DNA of 64,000 bases from an uncultured bacterium (GTDB lineage Bacteria; Verrucomicrobiota; Kiritimatiellia; CAIVKH01), in NCBI GenBank assembly GCA_937958885.1, contig CALGMT010000004.1:31770-95769 (forward strand), written 5' to 3'. Under the pieces are notes generated by a model that made no database searches, was not told the origin of the DNA, and was given only the letters and a program-made list of their open reading frames with translations. The number at the start of each line of letters is the position of its first letter. Positions within the stretch are counted from its first letter, which is position 1. Below, in pieces: positions 17,064-25,990 of this stretch. The translations under genes were made by a program, and so were the position numbers.

Positions 17064-18044
17064 ATGCGCTACATTGCAATTCTACTGACGGCCTCATTGC
17101 TGGCGGGCTGCGCGACGACAAAAGACGAGCACATCGTGCCGTTCACCCGGCAGCAAACGAGCGCCCTCCTCAAAAATGCGCGCCCTCCGCAGGCATTCGG
17201 TCTCACAGTATATAACACCGAGCGCGGTCCGGTCTTCGCGGGATCGCATCGTGTTCATGCTGGGCACGCCGCGCAAATGCCGTTTCAGAACCGTTCGGAC
17301 CCCAAGGCGCCGGTCGTCGGATTCGCGGCGCGCGGGATAAAGGATATCCCCGCGCTCATCGACACCGCCTCGCGAGAAAACTGGATCGTGCCCAGCGTCG
17401 CGCAAGACATTGCGATCGTACCCCTGGCCGGACCGAACCCCTTCGAGACCCAAGCAGTCCACGTGTATGACGAAATCGGCGGCATGGCGGGTTTGCTGCA
17501 CAAGCTGATGCTGGACACGCTGCACGTGGAGAATGTGGTGTTCTACATACGCGCGGCATCCGGTCCGCTGGGCCCGCCCGCGCGTTGGGTTCAAAATCCG
17601 TCGCCCTCCGCCGTGCTCGGCGTGCCGTTTTTGCGCGCCTTCAGCTATGTCACCCTCGATTTTCCCGCCCGTTCCGCGATCTTTTCCTCGACCCTCCCAT
17701 TCCCCGGCGCATCAGATGATTCCTTGCTGGTCAAGCTCCCCTTGCTGGACATCCGCGGCGTTCTCGGCGTTGAAGGCACGCTGCGCGGAGAACCGACAAC
17801 GTTCATCATCGATACCGGAGGCGATTTTGAACTCGCGCTCAACGATCCCGAAGAACCAACCGTGCGGCGTCTCGCTATCGGCGATCTCGTGGTTCCGCCT
17901 GAAATCAGCGTCGTTTCCGCGCGCGAGATCGGGTTGGGCGAAATTGAGTATCCCCGGATCGGACGCGGCCTGATGGCCCGGTACAAGATCACGTTCGATT
18001 TCAGGAACCGTCAGATCTGGGTCGAGCGTCCGAGCGCCCGATAA
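17064..18044 (+). CDS. Lipoprotein with two retropepsin-like aspartate motifs
   Basis: A 326-residue predicted lipoprotein (lipobox LLAGC, Cys about residue 15). Two aspartates sit in protease-like contexts: LIDTASRENWIV (Asp100) and FIIDTGGDFELAL (Asp250), each followed by hydrophobic beta strands. This resembles a duplicated retropepsin-like/aspartyl protease fold, as in pepsin-type two-lobed enzymes or bacterial gag-pol-like aspartyl proteases. The spacing of 150 residues fits two lobes within one chain. Activity is uncertain because the first motif is DTA rather than DTG. It may process or bind envelope proteins. Confidence 0.65.
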   Translation: MRYIAILLTASLLAGCATTKDEHIVPFTRQQTSALLKNARPPQAFGLTVYNTERGPVFAGSHRVHAGHAAQMPFQNRSDPKAPVVGFAARGIKDIPALIDTASRENWIVPSVAQDIAIVPLAGPNPFETQAVHVYDEIGGMAGLLHKLMLDTLHVENVVFYIRAASGPLGPPARWVQNPSPSAVLGVPFLRAFSYVTLDFPARSAIFSSTLPFPGASDDSLLVKLPLLDIRGVLGVEGTLRGEPTTFIIDTGGDFELALNDPEEPTVRRLAIGDLVVPPEISVVSAREIGLGEIEYPRIGRGLMARYKITFDFRNRQIWVERPSAR

Positions 18045-18095
18045 TCTCCTATCGTTTTCGGTTTTCTTTCGCGCGCCAATTGTTAGGATTCGGTT

Positions 18096-19541
18096 ATGAA
18101 GGCAGTCGAAGCCGGAAGCGAAAAAGAGAGGCCGGCTCCATACCCTCGAGGATTTCGTGCGCGCCGCGGCCTGAACTGGGGCCTGCTCGGCTCGATGTAC
18201 GCGACCTACTACATGTGTCGCTACAATTTCCGATTCGCCACTCCGGGCATGCAGGCGGAGTTTGGGTTCACGACCACGCAGATTGCCGACATGATCGCCA
18301 TTTGGTCGTTGACATACGGCACGGGTCAACTGGTGAACGGACTCTTGTGCGATAAGATCGGCGGCAAGCGATCCATGCTGATAGGCGCGTTCGGCACGAT
18401 TGGCGTGAATCTGTTGTTGGGATTGGCGCCCCTGTTGGTGATCGGCGGCGCGCTCGCGGCGGCGTCAAAATTCTGCTTCGGCGCGACGTCGTTCGATCCG
18501 GCCTTTTTCGCCATTTCGATCATCTGGCTCGTCAACGGCTGGTTCCAATCGTTCGGCGCGCCCGGCATGGTCAAAGTGAATGCCGCGTGGTTCCGGCGCA
18601 CCGAGCGCGGAACCTTTGCCGGTATCTTTGGATTCATGATCCAGATGGGCCAGGTCATCAGCACGAAGCTTTCGAAGGCCCTTTTGGCCGGCGGGGTCAT
18701 CGGCGGCTTCGTCATCGCCGGCGGCGCATGGCGGTGGCTGTTCATCATTCCCCCGCTCTTTACCCTGCTCGTGGCGATCTGCGTGGCAATCGGCGCTCGG
18801 CAAACGCCCGAAGAGGCAGGCTATCCGGGGGTGATTGAGGACGAACTCGACAATTCCGCGGGCGTCACCGTCAGCCTCAAGGACTCGTTCCGCACCATTT
18901 TCACACATCCGCTCGTCTGGTTCTACGCGGCAGCCTATGCCTGCACCGGCGCGGTCCGCTCCAGCTCCGACCACCTCGCGGTTCTCTATTTCCAGGAACA
19001 ACTGGGCATGGACATGAAGACCAATATCCCTTCTGTTGTCGGCTGGACGCTCGCGCTCATGCCGATGGCCGCAGTGCTCGGGTCGCTCGCGTCCGGCTTC
19101 ATTTCGGATAAATTCTTCAAGGGACATCGCTCTCCCGTCGCCATGACCCTCTATTTCCTCGAGGCCGTCGTCATCGGCACGGCCGCCGTCATTCTTCTGA
19201 AAGGGCTCGTCGGCCCGACCCACGGCGGAATACTCGCCGGCTGCGCTATCCTGATCATGATCGCGCTTACGGCGAATTCGACGCACTCCATCGTCGGCGC
19301 GGCCGCGCCGATGGACATTGGCGGGAAAAAAATGGCCGGCTTCGCCGCAGGTGTCATCGATTCCTTCCAGTATTATGGGGGCGCCCTCTCGCTGGTCATC
19401 ACGGGGCGCGTGCTCGACGCCACCAAAGAGCAGTATGGATGGACATTTTGGTATGCCATCATGGCCGGCTTCGGCATCCTCGGCGGTATTTCGATGTTTC
19501 TCGTGATGCGCAAGCAAAAGCGCATGGCCGCGGCAACCTGA
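18096..19541 (+). CDS. MFS transporter, organophosphate:phosphate antiporter-like
   Basis: A 481-residue inner-membrane carrier with about 12 hydrophobic segments. The N-terminal portion (YATYYMCRYNFRFATPGM, then GQLVNGLLCDKIGGKRSM) matches the organophosphate:phosphate antiporter family (GlpT/UhpT/UhpC/PgtP), in which RYNF-type arginines bind phosphate. The loop GGKRSM is the MFS A-motif. It could carry glycerol-3-phosphate, a hexose phosphate or phosphoglycerate. A Pho-box-like repeat follows 15 bases after its stop, and an ABC importer lies downstream. AGGA lies just upstream of the ATG. Confidence 0.85.
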   Translation: MKAVEAGSEKERPAPYPRGFRARRGLNWGLLGSMYATYYMCRYNFRFATPGMQAEFGFTTTQIADMIAIWSLTYGTGQLVNGLLCDKIGGKRSMLIGAFGTIGVNLLLGLAPLLVIGGALAAASKFCFGATSFDPAFFAISIIWLVNGWFQSFGAPGMVKVNAAWFRRTERGTFAGIFGFMIQMGQVISTKLSKALLAGGVIGGFVIAGGAWRWLFIIPPLFTLLVAICVAIGARQTPEEAGYPGVIEDELDNSAGVTVSLKDSFRTIFTHPLVWFYAAAYACTGAVRSSSDHLAVLYFQEQLGMDMKTNIPSVVGWTLALMPMAAVLGSLASGFISDKFFKGHRSPVAMTLYFLEAVVIGTAAVILLKGLVGPTHGGILAGCAILIMIALTANSTHSIVGAAAPMDIGGKKMAGFAAGVIDSFQYYGGALSLVITGRVLDATKEQYGWTFWYAIMAGFGILGGISMFLVMRKQKRMAAAT

Positions 19542-19556
19542 TCCCCATCGGTCCGT

Positions 19557-19574
19557 CTGTTAGTTCTCTGTTAG
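19557..19574 (-). promoter_or_regulatory. Pho-box-like direct repeat before the ABC importer
   Basis: CTGTTAG-TTCT-CTGTTAG on the plus strand: two identical 7-mers with an 11-base period. On the minus strand it reads CTAACAG-AGAA-CTAACAG, close to the CTAACAC repeats before the porin gene at 35.8 kb and to the TTAACA/CTGTCAT boxes bound by PhoP/PhoB. A TTGACG-like -35 (about 19599) lies downstream. Binding by PhoB is inferred. Confidence 0.5.
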
Positions 19575-19639
19575 TGCGCCGTGCCGTCTTGACGTTACCG
19601 CCTCGCACGTGGAGTCTGTCCATCAAGGGAAGGCCATTC

Positions 19640-20734
19640 ATGGCGGTCGCAATCCGTTTCGATAACGTCACCAAGCGGTTCGGCGATCTCACGGTCGTCG
19701 AGCGGATCAATCTAGAGATTGAACCAGGGGAACTCTTTTTCCTGCTGGGCCCCAGCGGATGCGGAAAGACCACCCTGCTCCGCTCCCTCGCGGGTTTCTA
19801 CGTGCCCGAATCAGGGTCGATATGGATCGGCGATCGCGATGTCACCCGCCTTCCACCCGATGAACGAGACACCGGCATGGTGTTTCAAAGCTATGCGCTT
19901 TGGCCGCACATGACCGTCGCGCAAAACGTCGCCTTCGGCCTCGAATTGCGGAAAATCCCGCGCGATGAAATTGACCAGCGCGTTGCTGATGCCCTCGCGA
20001 TGGTGAAAATGGGCGATCGCGCGGACTACAAGCCCAACCAGCTTTCCGGCGGCCAGCAACAACGCGTGGCCCTCGCCCGCGCGCTGGTGATCCGCCCTCA
20101 ATGTTTGCTGCTTGATGAGCCGCTCTCCAACCTCGACGCCAAATTGCGCCTCGACATGCGAACGGAAATCCGCCGCATCTGCAAGCAGGCTGGACTCACC
20201 GCGATCTATGTCACGCACGACCAAAAGGAGGCGCTCTCCATCGCCGACCGGATGGCCATCCTTGATCGGGGCACGATCCAGCAATGCGGAACGCCGGAGT
20301 CCGTCTATCGGCGCCCGGTGAACCGATTCGTCGCCAACTTCATCGGCGAAACGAACTTCATCGACGCCCGCGTCGCGTCGATCTCAAATGGCCGCGCCAC
20401 CCTGGATTCGCCGGTCGGTCCGATCATTTCGACGGCCTTGCCGGAAGCGCCGCTCTCGATCGGCCAGGAAGTCACCATCTCCTTGCGCCCCGAAGTGATC
20501 CACGTCGGCACCGAGCCGAAGGATCCCTCCAACGTTTTCACCGGCAACATCCACGATACCGTGTATCTGGGCGAAATGGCCCAGCACTGGGTGAACCTGC
20601 CACCTGTATCGTCCTTCGAGGAGATCGCCCTCAAAGTGTTCGAACTGAATCCGAAAATCCTCGCGCATGACGAGGAGGTGAAGGAAGCCCGCGTCTGGTT
20701 CCGCCCGGAAAATGCCGTTGTGCTGGTCACATGA
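19640..20734 (+). CDS. ABC importer ATP-binding protein (FbpC/PhnT-type)
   Basis: ATPase subunit of an importer, 364 residues. Walker A is GPSGCGKTT, the Q-loop is VFQSYALWPHM, the signature is LSGGQQQRVALARAL, Walker B is LLLDEPLSNLD, and the H-loop is VTHDQ. The C-terminal portion (about 240-364) is a TOBE-type domain. It belongs to the iron/spermidine/2-aminoethylphosphonate branch of ABC ATPases. ATG 19640 gives the normal start MAVAIRFDNVTKRFG. It is followed by the binding protein and permease genes, so the three encode one transporter. Confidence 0.93.
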   Translation: MAVAIRFDNVTKRFGDLTVVERINLEIEPGELFFLLGPSGCGKTTLLRSLAGFYVPESGSIWIGDRDVTRLPPDERDTGMVFQSYALWPHMTVAQNVAFGLELRKIPRDEIDQRVADALAMVKMGDRADYKPNQLSGGQQQRVALARALVIRPQCLLLDEPLSNLDAKLRLDMRTEIRRICKQAGLTAIYVTHDQKEALSIADRMAILDRGTIQQCGTPESVYRRPVNRFVANFIGETNFIDARVASISNGRATLDSPVGPIISTALPEAPLSIGQEVTISLRPEVIHVGTEPKDPSNVFTGNIHDTVYLGEMAQHWVNLPPVSSFEEIALKVFELNPKILAHDEEVKEARVWFRPENAVVLVT

Positions 20735-20833
20735 TACTAGGAGCAGCAGAGCAATCGCACCATGGCGCATAGACCGGCACATCTGTCCAGGAGGCGTCTC
20801 CTCCCGATTTGATCCCCGCGCCCCCTCTCTCCG

Positions 20834-22654
20834 ATGAAGCGCAACATCGTCATCCTGCTGGCCGCCGCACTGATCATCGCGCTCCCCTTCGTGTTGCGGC
20901 GATCCGATGAGCGAACCAATTGGCGGCCGGGCGATCCGGAACTCATCATCATCTCTCCCCACAATGAAGCCATTCGCTTCGAGTTCGGGCACGCGTTCTC
21001 CCGCTGGCACGAACAGCGCTATGGCCGGCCGGTTCGGATCGACTGGCGTTCGATCGGCGGCACGACCGAAATCAGCCGCTATCTGACGGCCTCCTTTGTC
21101 TCCGCGGCGCGCGGCTGGTGGACCTCGCAAGGACGCGACTGGCCCGCGGGCGCCGGCGATGCGCTGGTCGACCGCCGGTTCAACCTCGCGGAACCGCCGG
21201 CAACCGTCCGGCGTCCGCGCGATACCGACGAACGGTATGCCCGACGCGTCCAAGAGGAAATCCGACGGTGGGAAACGATTCGCGACCTGTACCGCGCATT
21301 TCGCGCCACGGACGATCCCGCTCAACTCACCGCGAAAATCGACCTCTTTTTTGGCGGCGGCGATTACGACCACCAAAAGGCTTTCGGCGAGGGCCTCACC
21401 GTTGCCCCCTGGCCCGCAGACGATCAGCCGCGCGGACTCTTCGCCGACGATGCAGGCCGTGAGCTGATTCCCGCTCGAATCGCCGGAGAAACCTGGCGCA
21501 CGCCGACCATGTTCGGCAATGCCATCAGCACATTCGGCATCTGCTACAACCTGGATCGCCTGCGCGAACTGGGCATCCGCGAGCCGCCCTCGTCCTGGTC
21601 GGACCTCGCGGACCCGCGCTATTTCCGACAAATCGGAGTCGCCGACCCGACGAAGAGCGGCAGCATCGCGAAGGCCTTCGAGCTGATTATCCACCAACAG
21701 TGCTATCAGGCCATTCGCGAGGCGGGATTTGACGATGCGGATATCGACCGCTTCGAGGCCGCCATCGCGGTGGCGCGCTTGCCGCCGGGCGAGTTGCCGG
21801 AGGACGTGCCGGCCGACTACCAGCGCGCGCTGGAGCGCGGCTGGATGTCCGGCATCCGGCTCGTCCAGCGGATCGGCGCGAATGCGCGCTACTTCACCGA
21901 CTCGGCCAGCAAGGTTCCCATCGACGTCAGCATGGGCGCGGCCGCCGCCGGCCTGGCGATCGATTTCTACGGCCGCTTCCAGGCGCAAAGCACGCGCGCG
22001 CCCGACGGCCGCGAGCGAATGGGGTATATCACACCGCCCGGCGGCTCCGGCGTGAGTTGCGATCCTATCAGCCTTTTGCGCGGCGCCCCCAACCGGGAAA
22101 TCGCGGTTCGGTTCATCGAATTTGTCCTCAGCGAAGATGGCCAGAAATTATGGACGTATAGACCCGGCGCGCCCGGCGGCCCCGTCAAATTTGCGCTGCG
22201 CCGCATCCCGATTCGTCGGACGTTCTTTCCGTCCGACGATCCGGCAATTCACGCGATGCATGAGGAGCATCTCCGCCACGCCGCCGACGATCTGGCTGAT
22301 CCCCTCATCAACCCCTACGCGCTGGCCGAGCGCTTCACGTATCGCCCGCGGTGGACCTCTTCCCATTTCGGCATCCATCGCGACCTCATCCGCGCGATGT
22401 GCCTCAATGCCTCCGTCGAACTACAGTCGGCCTGGGCAAAAATTATTGCGCACGGCGGCCCCAACCGCCAGGGAACCGCCTTCGTGATGCTCGGCCGTCT
22501 GCCCGACTGGCCGGAGCCCGTCACCTGGCGCAGCGCGCCGCGGATCGGACGCGAGCACAGCCGACTCGATTATATGCGCGAGTGGACACTTTTTTATCGG
22601 GCCAGCTACCGCGAAGTCCTCGAAACCGTCCAGACCCGCGAGACTCTGAGATGA
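20834..22654 (+). CDS. ABC importer extracellular solute-binding protein (large)
   Basis: Substrate-binding component, 606 residues, nearly twice the usual length of about 340 for FbpA-type proteins. It has an N-terminal signal or anchor (about 4-22), then the binding-protein core ELIIISPHNEAIRFEFGHAF, RIDWRSIGGTTEISRYL, and VADPTKSGSIAKAFE with Ser/Thr residues typical of an anion-binding loop. Inserts include an acidic charged region (about 95-190). Two uncharacterised stretches at about 460-606 may be an additional domain. It lacks an obvious lipobox. The ligand is unknown; an iron label would be a guess. Confidence 0.83.
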   Translation: MKRNIVILLAAALIIALPFVLRRSDERTNWRPGDPELIIISPHNEAIRFEFGHAFSRWHEQRYGRPVRIDWRSIGGTTEISRYLTASFVSAARGWWTSQGRDWPAGAGDALVDRRFNLAEPPATVRRPRDTDERYARRVQEEIRRWETIRDLYRAFRATDDPAQLTAKIDLFFGGGDYDHQKAFGEGLTVAPWPADDQPRGLFADDAGRELIPARIAGETWRTPTMFGNAISTFGICYNLDRLRELGIREPPSSWSDLADPRYFRQIGVADPTKSGSIAKAFELIIHQQCYQAIREAGFDDADIDRFEAAIAVARLPPGELPEDVPADYQRALERGWMSGIRLVQRIGANARYFTDSASKVPIDVSMGAAAAGLAIDFYGRFQAQSTRAPDGRERMGYITPPGGSGVSCDPISLLRGAPNREIAVRFIEFVLSEDGQKLWTYRPGAPGGPVKFALRRIPIRRTFFPSDDPAIHAMHEEHLRHAADDLADPLINPYALAERFTYRPRWTSSHFGIHRDLIRAMCLNASVELQSAWAKIIAHGGPNRQGTAFVMLGRLPDWPEPVTWRSAPRIGREHSRLDYMREWTLFYRASYREVLETVQTRETLR

Positions 22655-22666
22655 GGACACTGTGAG

Positions 22667-24373
22667 ATGAATCGCGCCATATCCAAAATCATATTTGCCG
22701 CCGCCTCCGTCATTTTCGCCCTGCTCTTCCTTGCGCCTTTGAGCACCGTCATTCAGGGCGGTTTTTGGGTCAACGGACGCCTGACGACCGACTACCTGAT
22801 CGGCGTATTTCGGAATCCGATCTACTCCGAGGGCCTCTTCAACAGCCTGATGCTTGCGATCGGGACAACCTCGCTCGTAACCCTCATCGCCGTGCCGCTC
22901 GCGTGGCTAACCAACAAATACGATTTTCCAGCAAAGAAGTGGGTCAGCGGCCTCATCCTCGTGCCGATGATCCTGCCGCCCTTTGTCGGCGCAATCGGGT
23001 TTCAGCAGATTCTCGGTCCCTACGGCGGGCTGAACACCCTGCTCGGTCTCGGCCCGGTGGACTGGCTCGGCCGCATGCAGTACTGGGGCGTGGTCTCGCT
23101 TCAGGCCCTCGCGCTCTATCCGATCATGTACCTGAATGCGAACGCCGCGCTGGCGAATATCGACCCCGCGATGGAAGAGGCCGCGGCGAACCTCGGCTGC
23201 AAAGGCTTCACAAAGTTTCGCCGCATCACGCTGCCCCTGATGATGCCAGGCCTCTTCGCCGGCGGCACGATTGTGTTCATCTGGAGCTTCACCGAACTCG
23301 GCACGCCGCTGATCCTGAACTACACCAAGTGCGCCTCGGTTCAAGTCTTCGATGCCTTGAAGGAAATCGGGACCAATCCGTTTCCCTACGCGCTGGTGTT
23401 CGTCATGCTGGTCTGCAGCGTCGCGCTCTACGCGCTCGGGAAATTCGTTCTGGGCGGCCAGGCCTACGCGATGCAAAGCAAAGCCGCCACCGTGTCGAAC
23501 GTGCGAACAGTCACGGGCGCGCGCGGACTGCTGGTGCTGCTCCCGTTCGCCTTCGTCATTCTCGTCGCGCTGACCCCCCACCTCGGCGTGATCGCGACCA
23601 GCCTCGCCAAGCCGGGCAGTTGGTATCAGTCCGTCTTCCCCGCATCGCTCACGCTCGGCAACTACGCCGAAGCGCTGGGTCACGAGATGACCGTCAGCAG
23701 CATTCGCAACAGCTTGCTATACTCCTCGCTCGCCGTCGCGTTCAATACGGTCCTCGGCATCGCCATCGCGTTTGTCGTCGTCCGCTCCGACCTGCGCGGC
23801 CGCGGCATTCTCGACGCGCTCGCGATGTTGCCGCTCGCCGTACCCGGCCTCGTGATGGCGTTCGGCTATCTCGCCATCAGCGCCCACGTCAGCAACACCG
23901 ATTGGGTGAAAACCAGCCCCTTCTGGCAGAACCTGCTCGATGTGCGGACGAATCCGACCTTCTTCCTCGTCATCGCCTACAGCATCCGCCGCCTGCCCTA
24001 CATGGTCCGCTCCGCCGTGGCCGGCTTGCAGCAGACGTCCGTCACGCTGGAGGAGGCCGCCGCAAATCTCGGCGCGGGCTTCCTGACGACCCTGCGGCGG
24101 ATCACCGTTCCGCTCATCACCGCCAACCTGATCGCCGGCGGCCTGCTGGCCTTCGCGTTCAGCATGCTGGAAGTTTCCGACAGCCTGATGCTCGCCCAAC
24201 GCGCGGATTACTATCCCATCACCAAAACGATCTACGAATTGTTCCACCTGATCGGGACCGGCCAATATATCGCCTCCGCCCTCGGGGTCTGGGCCATGGC
24301 CTTCCTCGCAGTCACCATCCTTGGCGCCAGCCTGATTCTCGGAAAGAAACTCGGCGCGATATTCCGCGCATGA
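22667..24373 (+). CDS. ABC importer permease, two fused membrane domains
   Basis: A 568-residue inner-membrane permease with about 12 hydrophobic helices arranged as two homologous halves. Each half has the EAA-loop that docks to the ATPase: MEEAAANLGCKGFTKFRRITLPLM and LEEAAANLGAGFLTTLRRITVPL. Fused permeases of this size are typical of the FbpB/ThiP/AEP transporter group. It begins 12 bases after the binding-protein stop. The gene completes an operon of ATPase, binding protein and permease. Confidence 0.93.
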   Translation: MNRAISKIIFAAASVIFALLFLAPLSTVIQGGFWVNGRLTTDYLIGVFRNPIYSEGLFNSLMLAIGTTSLVTLIAVPLAWLTNKYDFPAKKWVSGLILVPMILPPFVGAIGFQQILGPYGGLNTLLGLGPVDWLGRMQYWGVVSLQALALYPIMYLNANAALANIDPAMEEAAANLGCKGFTKFRRITLPLMMPGLFAGGTIVFIWSFTELGTPLILNYTKCASVQVFDALKEIGTNPFPYALVFVMLVCSVALYALGKFVLGGQAYAMQSKAATVSNVRTVTGARGLLVLLPFAFVILVALTPHLGVIATSLAKPGSWYQSVFPASLTLGNYAEALGHEMTVSSIRNSLLYSSLAVAFNTVLGIAIAFVVVRSDLRGRGILDALAMLPLAVPGLVMAFGYLAISAHVSNTDWVKTSPFWQNLLDVRTNPTFFLVIAYSIRRLPYMVRSAVAGLQQTSVTLEEAAANLGAGFLTTLRRITVPLITANLIAGGLLAFAFSMLEVSDSLMLAQRADYYPITKTIYELFHLIGTGQYIASALGVWAMAFLAVTILGASLILGKKLGAIFRA

Positions 24374-24395
24374 TCGGCCGGCTCCTCCGCGGCAA

Positions 24396-24424
24396 TTGAC
24401 GTTCGCGGACTCAATCGGTAGTAT
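24396..24424 (+). promoter_or_regulatory. Promoter of the SAM riboswitch-metY-metX unit
   Basis: TTGACG (24396-24401), a 17-base spacer, then TAGTAT (24419-24424). This is a good sigma-70-like match, placed 36 bases before the riboswitch core and just after the permease stop. The transcription start should be near 24431. Confidence 0.75.
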
Positions 24425-24460
24425 CTGCGCCACTCGTAGCCGTCCACGGACTGGGCGGCA

Positions 24461-24564
24461 CATCGAGAGTGGCGCGAGGGATCTGGCCCCATGACCGCCC
24501 AGCAACCTGTCCCGCGCATGCGGAATAAGGTGCCAATGCCAGCCCTGGAAACGGGGAAACGATG
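24461..24564 (+). promoter_or_regulatory. SAM-I (S-box) riboswitch
   Basis: Leader element that binds S-adenosylmethionine and shuts off methionine genes when SAM is plentiful. The core motifs match the S-box consensus: ATCGAGAGTGGCG and AGGGATCTGGCCCCATGA, then CCAGCAACC, AAGGTGCCAATGCC, and the closing GAAACGATG. P1 pairs CATCG (24461-24465) with CGATG (24560-24564). About 130 bases separate it from metY and hold a CCTC-GATCGAT-GAGG hairpin and other possible pairings. No clear T-run terminator is visible, so control may act on translation at AGGAAGGAG (24682-24690). Confidence 0.92.
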
Positions 24565-24697
24565 GGCCTCGATCGATGAGGAATAACATCCTGTCAGTTC
24601 CCTGCACTCCGCGGCCGGCGTCTGCTGGGCGAACAGCTCTTTCCGCCGCATTCGATCGCGAGCTTGTGAACGGTCTGATCTAGGAAGGAGACGTCGA

Positions 24698-25987
24698 ATG
24701 AAGCTGGAAACCATCTGCCTGCACGGCGGCGCGCAACCCGACCCCACCACCCTCTCGCGCGGCGTGCCGGTCTACCGGACCTCGTCCTACGTGTTCAAAA
24801 ACACGGAACACGCAGCTAATCTCTTCGCCCTCAAAGAACTCGGCAACATCTACACGCGCCTGATGAACCCGACGACCGACGTGCTCGAAAAACGCGTCGC
24901 GCTCCTCGAAGGCGCTCCGGAATTCGGCGGGCTCGGCATCGCGTCCGGCACCTCGGCGGTCTTCTACTCGCTGATCAATCTCGCCCAGGCCGGCGACAAC
25001 ATCGTCTCCGCGCGCAACCTCTACGGCGGCACCTACACGCAGTTCAACGATATCCTGCCGACCCTCGGCATCAACGTGAAATTCGTGGACACACAGGACC
25101 CGCAGAATGTCGCGAAGGCCATCGACGACAAGACCCGCGCGGTCTTCGCCGAGAGCGTTTCGAATCCCGCGCTTGAAGTCACCGACCTCGAGGCGATCGC
25201 GAACATCGCGCACGCCGCCGGCATCCCGTTCATTGTCGATTCCACCTTCTCGACGCCGTACCTCACCCAGCCCATCGCGTTTGGCGCCGACATCGTCGTC
25301 CACTCGCTGACCAAATGGTTCGGGGGACACGGGACCGGCATCGGCGGCGTGGTAGTCGACTCCGCGAAATTCAAGTGGTCCGCCGGAAAACACCCGCTGT
25401 TCGACATCCCGGACACCTCATACCACGGCCTGCGCTGGGGCCACGACCTGCCCGAAATGCTCGCGCCTCTCGCGTACATCCTCCGCATGCGCACCGTGCC
25501 GCTGCGGAATCTCGGCGCGTGCATCTCGCCGGACAACGCATGGATGTTCCTGCAGGGCATCGAAACGCTGCCGCTCCGCATGGAGCGCCATTGCCAGAAT
25601 GCCCTCGCCGTCGCGCAGTTCCTCAAGACGCACACGCTCGTGGAATGGGTCCGCTTCCCCGGCCTCCAGGACGACCCGGAGTACGCAAAGAATGTCAAAT
25701 ATCTCAAGGGCAAGGGCGGCGCGATGGTGGTGTTCGGCATCAAGGGCGGCGCAGCCGCCGGCGCGAAGTTCATCAACAGCCTCAAACTGCACTCGCACCT
25801 CGCAAACGTCGGCGACGCAAAGAGCCTGGCGATCCATCCGGCCACAACGACGCATTCGCAGCTCAACGAAGAGCAGCAGCGCGGCGCGGGCATCACGCCG
25901 GAGCTCGTCCGTCTCTCCGTCGGCATCGAACACATTGAGGATATCCTGGCCGACCTCGACCAGGCCCTCGCGGCGTCGCAGCGCTGA
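24698..25987 (+). CDS. metY: O-acetylhomoserine sulfhydrylase (aminocarboxypropyltransferase)
   Basis: PLP enzyme that makes homocysteine from O-acetylhomoserine and sulfide. The 429-residue length is typical. Motifs: YTRLMNPTTDVLEKR, ASGTSAVFYSLINL, DSTFSTPYL, and the PLP-lysine sequence SLTKWFGGHG. The start has AGGAAGGAG seven bases upstream. It lies under a SAM-I riboswitch and 81 bases before metX, giving the two-step direct sulfhydrylation branch to methionine. Confidence 0.95.
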   Translation: MKLETICLHGGAQPDPTTLSRGVPVYRTSSYVFKNTEHAANLFALKELGNIYTRLMNPTTDVLEKRVALLEGAPEFGGLGIASGTSAVFYSLINLAQAGDNIVSARNLYGGTYTQFNDILPTLGINVKFVDTQDPQNVAKAIDDKTRAVFAESVSNPALEVTDLEAIANIAHAAGIPFIVDSTFSTPYLTQPIAFGADIVVHSLTKWFGGHGTGIGGVVVDSAKFKWSAGKHPLFDIPDTSYHGLRWGHDLPEMLAPLAYILRMRTVPLRNLGACISPDNAWMFLQGIETLPLRMERHCQNALAVAQFLKTHTLVEWVRFPGLQDDPEYAKNVKYLKGKGGAMVVFGIKGGAAAGAKFINSLKLHSHLANVGDAKSLAIHPATTTHSQLNEEQQRGAGITPELVRLSVGIEHIEDILADLDQALAASQR

Positions 25988-25990
25988 TTT

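Noticed and set aside
18068-18095. Pho-box-like TTGTTAG-GATT-CGGTTAT before the MFS gene
   Set aside because: It covers the Shine-Dalgarno region and reaches the start codon, so it is unlikely to be an activator site; the second repeat is poor.
20384-22654. Long minus-strand frame (20384-21988) over the binding protein gene
   Set aside because: Shadow frame with no recognisable domains; the plus-strand gene has a signal peptide and binding-protein motifs.
19640-24373. Assignment as FbpABC iron(III) importer
   Set aside because: Family resemblance alone does not fix the substrate. The Pho-box-like repeat and the adjacent organophosphate-type carrier argue against a confident iron label.
22765-24399. 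544-codon plus-strand frame overlapping the permease gene in another frame
   Set aside because: Arginine-rich, with no hydrophobic segments; the permease frame has two EAA loops and normal membrane helices.
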